From Pseudomonadota bacterium (GTDB taxonomy: Bacteria > Pseudomonadota > Gammaproteobacteria > UBA5335), in the NCBI GenBank assembly GCA_021783685.1, contig JAJXTQ010000089.1, positions 1 to 7,546 on the forward strand: a stretch of DNA of 7,546 bases, read 5' to 3'. Within the stretch, counting starts at the first letter, position 1. Each line of letters opens with the position of its first letter. A model generated the notes under the pieces. That model was given only the letters and a program-made list of their open reading frames with translations, was not told the origin of the DNA and ran no database searches. Made by a program: the position numbers and the translations under genes. Shown here in pieces: positions 1-7,546 of this stretch.

Positions 1-1683
<1,683 letters not shown>

Positions 1684-1744
1684 ACGACGGTCTTTCGGCC
1701 ATGCCGGGGGTCGCGGGTGGGAGCGGACACAGCGACTGTGGCAT
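1684..1744. other. fumC/rsgA convergent intergenic region
   Basis: These 61 bp separate the stop codons of two convergent genes. The only clear symmetry is a 5-bp stem with a 3-base loop at 1728-1740 (CACAG-CGA-CTGTG). It has no T-run on either side, so it does not qualify as an intrinsic terminator. Nothing else is recognisable. Confidence 0.4.
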
Positions 1745-2662
1745 TCAACCCGGTCGCTGCCAGGCCGGCGTGCGCTGCATCTGCGTCAGCAAACGCAGGT
1801 AATGCGCGTGTCGCTGCGCCGGAATGTCCCCGGCGTCCCGCGCCGCCAGAACGGCGCAGCCGGGCTCGCGCTGATGCTGGCAATCGACGAAGCGACACGG
1901 CTCGGCGCGGCCGAATTCCGGGAATCCTCCGATCAGTTCCTGAGGCGACAGGGGCCACAGTTTGAAATCCCGCACCCCGGGCGCATCAAGCAAGGCGCCG
2001 CCATCGGCCAGCCCGTGCCAGCGGGTCGTGGTGGTGGTGTGACGTCCGGTGCCGAGCGCGGTGGACAGTTCGCCCACCCGGTTCAGGGCGCCGGGGATGA
2101 GCGCATTGGTCAGCGCGGACTTGCCGACGCCGGACTGTCCGACCAGCAGGCTGGCCATCCCCTGCATGTGGTCGCGCAATTCAGACAATCCCAGCCCCGA
2201 ACGCGCACTGATCCGCAGGCCGGGATAGCCGATCGCGGCATATCCGGCGAGGACCCGCTGTGCGGCGGCAGGGTGTTCGCCTGAAAGATCGGCCTTGTTC
2301 AGGAGCAGTAGCGGCTCCAATCCGAGGACATGCGCAGCGATCAGATAGCGATCCAGCAATTCCGGCTCGGGGGCCGGCTGGGGCGCGAACACGATCAGCA
2401 GCTGGTCGACGTTGGCGGCGACGACACGATTGTGGAGCCGACCTTCGAGCCGGCGGAACGTCGTGCGGCGTGGAAGGACGGCGTCGATCCGCGCCTGACC
2501 GCCGCCCAGGTCCTCGAAATGGACCCGATCGCCGGTGACCGGAGCCGGGGTGATGCGGCGGGTCTGAGCCTGCAGCCGGGCACCGGTCGGCGTCTCGATC
2601 AGCAGATTGCGACCATGGTCGACGACGACCCGGGCCCAGTCTCTCCTGCCCAGATCAGCCAT
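1745..2662 (-). CDS. rsgA: Ribosome small-subunit-dependent GTPase A (30S maturation)
   Basis: RsgA (YjeQ) is a circularly permuted GTPase that binds the 30S subunit late in assembly and helps release RbfA and check the decoding centre. The 305-aa product has the expected order: an N-terminal OB-fold (about 1-95), then the permuted G domain. The G4 motif NKAD (122-125) and G5 SARSG (152-156) come before the G1 P-loop GQSGVGKS (175-182), G2 region GRHTT (206-210) and G3 DAPG (226-229). A C-terminal zinc site follows with Cys256, Cys261, His263 and Cys269. The start at 2660-2662 gives MADLGRRDW. It overlaps the stop of the upstream dehydratase gene in the string ATGGCTGA and lacks a good Shine-Dalgarno sequence of its own, so translational coupling is likely. 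An upstream in-frame extension would lie inside the dehydratase gene and has no RsgA character. Confidence 0.95.
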   Translation of the reverse strand: MADLGRRDWARVVVDHGRNLLIETPTGARLQAQTRRITPAPVTGDRVHFEDLGGGQARIDAVLPRRTTFRRLEGRLHNRVVAANVDQLLIVFAPQPAPEPELLDRYLIAAHVLGLEPLLLLNKADLSGEHPAAAQRVLAGYAAIGYPGLRISARSGLGLSELRDHMQGMASLLVGQSGVGKSALTNALIPGALNRVGELSTALGTGRHTTTTTRWHGLADGGALLDAPGVRDFKLWPLSPQELIGGFPEFGRAEPCRFVDCQHQREPGCAVLAARDAGDIPAQRHAHYLRLLTQMQRTPAWQRPG

Positions 2663-3014
2663 CGACCGGGAAGAGGTCATCCACCTTGGCCGCGCAGATG
2701 AAATCGTTTTCCGAGAGGCCGGCGATCGCATGGGTCGTGTAACGGATGCGGGCTTCGTTGTAGCCGAACAGGATGTCGGGATGATGGTCTTCCTGATGCG
2801 CGATCCAGACGACTGCATTGACGAATGCGCTGGTCTGATAGTAGTTGCGAAACCGAATCACCCGCTCGATCCCGCGTCCGTCATCACAGAGATGCCAGTC
2901 GGCATCGAGCTTGGGGAGCAATGCCAGCACCCGCTCAGGGGTCAGCGGGGGCAGATCGCCTTCGCAGGGGCGGCAGCGCTTCTGCGCCAGACCTGTCATG
3001 GGTTCGTTCGTCAA
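2655..3014 (-). CDS. phhB: Pterin-4a-carbinolamine dehydratase (PCD/DCoH family)
   Basis: This enzyme dehydrates 4a-hydroxytetrahydrobiopterin, formed by aromatic amino-acid hydroxylases such as PhhA, so that the pterin cofactor can be recycled. The 119-aa product carries the family signature HQEDHHPD (73-80), followed by His95 in YTTH and Asp104. The 17-residue spacing from His78 to His95 matches the catalytic histidines of the family. The N-terminal CRPCEGDLPPLTPE segment is typical of bacterial members. The start is TTG at 3012-3014, because GGAGG lies seven bases upstream; an ATG five codons later (2997-2999) has no ribosome site. The gene is first in a two-gene unit with rsgA, overlapping it by 8 bases. 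No phhA hydroxylase gene is in the window, so the partner is unknown, and a role with another pterin, such as molybdopterin, cannot be excluded. The family call is firm; the symbol is less so. Confidence 0.88.
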   Translation of the reverse strand: MTNEPMTGLAQKRCRPCEGDLPPLTPERVLALLPKLDADWHLCDDGRGIERVIRFRNYYQTSAFVNAVVWIAHQEDHHPDILFGYNEARIRYTTHAIAGLSENDFICAAKVDDLFPVDG

Positions 3015-3021
3015 GGCACGT

Positions 3022-3026
3022 CCTCC
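3022..3026 (-). promoter_or_regulatory. Shine-Dalgarno site that fixes the dehydratase TTG start
   Basis: On the minus strand this reads GGAGG, followed by seven bases and then TTG at 3012-3014. The alternative ATG at 2997-2999 has only GAACGAACCC in front of it. The spacing is optimal for the TTG and far too long (22 nt) for the ATG. Confidence 0.8.
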
Positions 3027-3039
3027 GGGTACGTTCAGG

Positions 3040-3054
3040 GCGCTATGCTAGCGC
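3040..3054. repeat. Perfect 6-bp-arm palindrome between phhB and orn
   Basis: The sequence is GCGCTA-TGC-TAGCGC, two perfect inverted arms around three bases. It sits 26 bp upstream of the dehydratase TTG and about 36 bp upstream of the orn -10 box. It could be a protein-binding operator for the divergent pair or a small hairpin in the dehydratase leader. There is no T-run, and no known regulator site was recognised. Confidence 0.5.
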
Positions 3055-3089
3055 ATTTGCGTGTCAGCGCCGCCCCGGCGTGTACCGAC

Positions 3090-3098
3090 TGATAGAAT
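3090..3098 (+). promoter_or_regulatory. Candidate extended -10 promoter of orn
   Basis: TGATAGAAT fits the extended -10 form TGN-TATAAT with five of six bases correct in the hexamer (3093-3098). No good -35 hexamer lies 16-18 bp upstream, which is acceptable for extended -10 promoters. It would start the orn message near 3105, giving a leader of roughly 25 nt. Confidence 0.5.
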
Positions 3099-3129
3099 GC
3101 CGGATTGCTTGGGCGAACAAGGAAGCCTC

Positions 3130-3705
3130 ATGGCCGTCAGCGCCGATCACCTGATCTGGATCGACTTGGAAATGACCGGTCTGGATACCGACCAGGACCG
3201 GATCATCGAAATCGCCACCCTGATCACGGACAAGGATCTGCGGGTACTGGCCGAGGGCCCCGTCGTTGCGGTGCATCAACCTGCGGCGATCCTCGAGGGC
3301 ATGGACGACTGGAACAAGCGCCAGCATCAGGCCTCGGGGCTGCTGGAGCGGGTGCGCGGCAGCCGGGTCGATGTGGCCGAAGCCGAGCGGCGGACGCTGG
3401 AATTCCTGCGCCGCTGGGTGCCTGCGGGGGCGTCGCCCATGTGCGGCAACAGCATCTGCCAGGATCGCCGTTTCCTGCATCGTCTCATGCCCACCCTCGA
3501 GACCTACTTCCACTATCGCCATATCGACGTCAGTACGCTCAAGGAACTCGCCCGGCGCTGGATGCCCGAGGTCATGCGCGGGATCAAGAAGACGGGAACC
3601 CATCTGGCGTTGGACGACATTCGCGAATCGGTCGCGGAGCTTGCCTTTTATCGCCAGCATCTCTTTGTCAGCGCGGCGCAGGCGAGCGAGGGCGCGAGCC
3701 GCTAG
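3130..3705 (+). CDS. orn: Oligoribonuclease (DEDDh 3'-5' exoribonuclease)
   Basis: Orn degrades very short RNAs, including pGpG from cyclic-di-GMP breakdown, to mononucleotides in the cytoplasm, finishing RNA turnover. The 191-aa product has the complete DEDDh set: Asp12 and Glu14 in [10 protein letters not shown], Asp112 in [12 protein letters not shown], His158 in TGTHLALDD and Asp163. Tyr129 lies in the stretch [20 protein letters not shown] near the C-terminus is strongly family-like. The protein is slightly longer than E. coli Orn (181 aa), because of a C-terminal tail after QHLFVSAAQ. The ATG at 3130 is preceded by AAGGA six bases upstream; an in-frame ATG at 3061 would precede the likely promoter. 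The gene is divergent from the dehydratase-rsgA pair, a neighbourhood common in gammaproteobacteria. Its last 38 bp overlap the end of the opposite-strand permease gene. Confidence 0.96.
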   Translation: MAVSADHLIWIDLEMTGLDTDQDRIIEIATLITDKDLRVLAEGPVVAVHQPAAILEGMDDWNKRQHQASGLLERVRGSRVDVAEAERRTLEFLRRWVPAGASPMCGNSICQDRRFLHRLMPTLETYFHYRHIDVSTLKELARRWMPEVMRGIKKTGTHLALDDIRESVAELAFYRQHLFVSAAQASEGASR

Positions 3706-4546
3706 GCGCGCCTGTCCGAGTGGTCCAGATCGCGGCACCGATGACCATGGCCATCCCTGCGAGGGCGAGGGCATCGGGTGTTTCCTGCCAGAACAGCCAG
3801 CCGTAAAGGCCCGCGAACAGCACGGCGAGATAGGTGTAGAGACCGGTCTGGGCAGCCGGGCCCCGGTGGTAGGCCAGGGTGAGCAGCATCTGCGCGGCAG
3901 CGGCCAGGATGCCGATCCCCAGCAGGGCCAGCCACTCCGATGCGGAAGGCGTCTGCCAACCCCAGGGCAAGGCCAAGGCCGAGGCAAGCGTGCTGAAGAG
4001 TGAAAAGTAGAAAACCGTGCGGAACGCCGGTTCCAGTCCCGCCATGCGACGGATGCCGACCATCGCCACGGCAGCCAGCACGCCGGACAAGAGGCCCAAG
4101 AGGGCAGGCAGCGTCAGGCCGAGATGGGGCTTGAGGATCATCAGCAAGCCGGCGAACCCGGTCAGGACGGCGCCCAGGATTTGCGGTACCAGCGGCTCCT
4201 TGAGCCAGATGCGGGCGATGAAGGGGATGAACAGCGGCGCGCTGTAGTTGAGCAGCATGGCGCTCGCCAGGTCGAGCCGGGGGATGGCGTAGAAGAAGCA
4301 GACCATCGCGGCGAATCCCGTGCCGTCGCGAATCAGGTGCAGACGCAGATGCCGACTGTGGAGGCCCTGGCCGCGCGCGCGCCAGATCCACGGCAGCAGG
4401 GCCGCCAGGCCGAAGGCGTTGCGGAAAAAGACCACCATGACGTTGCCCAGATCGGGCGCAACGAGCTTGATCAGCGCCCCCATGCTCGCAAACAGCGCAC
4501 TCGAGCCCAGGATCAACAGTGCGGCGGATTGCGGGGGTTGATTCAT
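3668..4546 (-). CDS. EamA/DMT-superfamily permease, substrate unknown
   Basis: This is an inner-membrane protein of the drug/metabolite transporter superfamily with two EamA repeats. The 292-aa sequence shows ten hydrophobic segments, roughly 8-29, 35-55, 76-90, 94-113, 121-139, 145-164, 176-196, 204-226, 234-253 and 257-276. LKEP at 115-118 lies between segments 4 and 5 of the first repeat, and WQETPD at 253-258 occupies the equivalent place in the second. FFRNAFG in segment 2 is also typical. A short basic, Pro/Ser/Arg-rich tail follows the last segment. The ATG at 4544-4546 begins shortly before segment 1. It has no Shine-Dalgarno sequence, and there is no in-frame start codon between it and ppsA. 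The gene lies 61 bp after ppsA on the same strand, behind a strong GC hairpin, so it may be read from the ppsA message. Members export amino acids or other metabolites, but nothing here identifies the substrate. Confidence 0.88.
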   Translation of the reverse strand: MNQPPQSAALLILGSSALFASMGALIKLVAPDLGNVMVVFFRNAFGLAALLPWIWRARGQGLHSRHLRLHLIRDGTGFAAMVCFFYAIPRLDLASAMLLNYSAPLFIPFIARIWLKEPLVPQILGAVLTGFAGLLMILKPHLGLTLPALLGLLSGVLAAVAMVGIRRMAGLEPAFRTVFYFSLFSTLASALALPWGWQTPSASEWLALLGIGILAAAAQMLLTLAYHRGPAAQTGLYTYLAVLFAGLYGWLFWQETPDALALAGMAMVIGAAIWTTRTGAPSGSRPRSPAPR

Positions 4547-4558
4547 GGACTGCGGGTA

Positions 4559-4586
4559 CCGGGCCGGCCGGTCGATGCCGGCCCGG
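4559..4586 (-). terminator. GC-rich stem-loop between ppsA and the permease gene
   Basis: CCGGGCCGG at 4559-4567 and CCGGCCCGG at 4578-4586 form a perfect 9-bp GC stem with a 10-base loop. It starts 22 bp after the ppsA stop and ends 13 bp before the permease ATG. No T-run follows on either strand, so it is not a standard intrinsic terminator. It could reduce read-through, protect the ppsA 3' end or affect permease translation. The stem is certain; the function is inferred. Confidence 0.4.
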
Positions 4587-4607
4587 GAAAGAGGGGCCCT
4601 GACGGAA

Positions 4608-6989
<2,382 letters not shown>

Positions 6990-7168
6990 GACCAAACTCC
7001 CCAGGTTTCGAGAGAATGCCGGCATGGGGCGCCGGCGAGCCCTTACCGGCCCGGTTGAAGCGCCTGTGAAAGTCGCCTAACCTGCCGGGAAGTTTCCATT
7101 CGGCACGCGCGCCGCGTCGCGATGCATGCTGAAAGATGCGGGTTTTTAGCGCACGAAGGTTATCACAG
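6990..7168. promoter_or_regulatory. ppsA/ppsR divergent intergenic region
   Basis: This 179-bp gap should carry the promoters of ppsA (minus) and ppsR (plus). It includes the ppsA ribosome site and a short GCCGGC...GCCGGC inverted pair near 7018-7036. I found no -35/-10 pair good enough to assign on either strand and no complete operator of a known regulator. TTGAAGCG near 7064 resembles half of a Cra/FruR site but lacks the second half. Confidence 0.5.
6997..7002 (-). promoter_or_regulatory. Shine-Dalgarno site that fixes the ppsA TTG start
   Basis: On the minus strand this reads GGGGAG, then seven bases, then TTG at 6987-6989. The upstream ATG at 7023-7025 is preceded by GCCGGCGCCCC, which has no ribosome-binding character. 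The site lies downstream of that ATG, supporting the shorter protein. Confidence 0.75.
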
Positions 7169-7546
7169 ATGGCCCACAAACGTACCGTCTTCTACCTGTC
7201 GGATCGGACCGGAATCACGGCGGAAACACTGGGCGGGAGCCTGCTGACCCAGTTCGACGGCGTTGAATTCCGCCAGATCAGCGTGCCCTTCATCCAGAAC
7301 GAGGACAAGGCGCGGCGCACGGTCGACATGATCAACCGCGCCGCGCTGGAAGACGGCGTGCGGCCGATTCTTTTCTGCACGCTGGTCGACGATCGCGTCA
7401 TATCCCTGCTGCAGGAGAGCAAGGGCTACCTGCTGGACCTGTTCGGCACTTTCATCGATCCGCTGGAAATGGAACTGGGGCAGGAGTCGACCCACAGCGC
7501 CGGGCGGGCGCATGGGATCGCCAATCAACGGGCCTATCAGGCGCGC
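7169..7546 (+). CDS. ppsR: PEP synthase regulatory protein, kinase/pyrophosphorylase, N-terminal part
   Basis: The frame is open from the ATG at 7169 to the window edge, giving 126 residues of a family usually about 270 aa long. PpsR (formerly DUF299) inactivates PpsA by ADP-dependent phosphorylation of a Thr beside the catalytic His and reactivates it by phosphate-dependent removal. The N-terminus reads RTVFYLSDRTGITAETLGGS, then LLTQFDGVEF, both hallmarks of the family. Further on, DPLEMELGQES and THSAGRAHG also fit. The P-loop and catalytic half are outside the window. GAAGG at 7155-7159 lies nine bases before the ATG. Placement divergent to ppsA separates PpsR from the otherwise similar homologue that controls pyruvate, phosphate dikinase. 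Confidence 0.93.
   Translation, partial: MAHKRTVFYLSDRTGITAETLGGSLLTQFDGVEFRQISVPFIQNEDKARRTVDMINRAALEDGVRPILFCTLVDDRVISLLQESKGYLLDLFGTFIDPLEMELGQESTHSAGRAHGIANQRAYQAR

Noticed and set aside
1728..1740. CACAG-CGA-CTGTG hairpin between fumC and rsgA as a bidirectional terminator
   Set aside because: The stem is only five base pairs and no T-run follows on either strand.
1802..3092. Several plus-strand open frames across rsgA and the dehydratase gene
   Set aside because: All are antisense to genes with complete catalytic motifs, and their translations have shadow-like composition.
3064..3987. A 307-codon minus-strand frame covering orn and the end of the permease gene
   Set aside because: It spans two real genes in another frame, and its Pro/Arg-rich translation has no domain features.
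7062..7085. TTGAAGCG as a Cra/FruR operator in front of ppsA
   Set aside because: Only one half-site is present; the symmetric second half is missing and the match is short.
7120..7147. GCAT...ATGC followed by GGGTTTTTA as a terminator upstream of ppsR
   Set aside because: The stem is only four base pairs with an eight-base loop, and no gene ends there on the plus strand.

Overview
The window is GC-rich chromosomal housekeeping DNA. Gene content and order point to a gammaproteobacterium: a DEDDh oligoribonuclease (orn) transcribed away from rsgA, a class II fumarase next to purB, and ppsA divergent from its regulator ppsR. I cannot name the genus. I see no mobile element, CRISPR array, tRNA or rRNA, and no convincing undescribed system. 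This reads as an ordinary core region with some translation-start and intergenic details worth checking.

Layout, left to right. At 1-141 (minus) lies the N-terminal end of purB, running off the left edge. A 144-bp divergent gap separates it from fumC (286-1683, plus), which meets rsgA (1745-2662, minus) tail to tail across 61 bp. rsgA follows a pterin-4a-carbinolamine dehydratase gene (2655-3014, minus), and the two overlap by 8 bases. A 115-bp divergent gap with a perfect short palindrome and an extended -10 box separates this pair from orn (3130-3705, plus). orn overlaps by 38 bp, tail to tail, the 3' end of an EamA/DMT-family permease gene (3668-4546, minus). Upstream of the permease, on the same strand, is ppsA (4608-6989, minus). 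A 179-bp divergent gap then leads to ppsR (7169 onwards, plus), which runs off the right edge.

Functionally there are four themes. PurB releases fumarate, which FumC hydrates to malate in the TCA cycle. PpsA makes phosphoenolpyruvate from pyruvate for gluconeogenesis, and PpsR switches it on and off by reversible phosphorylation of a Thr beside the catalytic His. Orn and RsgA serve RNA decay and 30S ribosome maturation. The dehydratase recycles oxidised pterin cofactor, and the EamA permease has an unknown substrate.

Two genes (the dehydratase and ppsA) appear to start at TTG codons, each chosen because a strong Shine-Dalgarno sequence sits exactly 7 nt upstream while the nearby ATG has none. 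All gaps between genes are under 300 bp, and no classic intrinsic terminator (GC stem plus T-run) was found in any of them.
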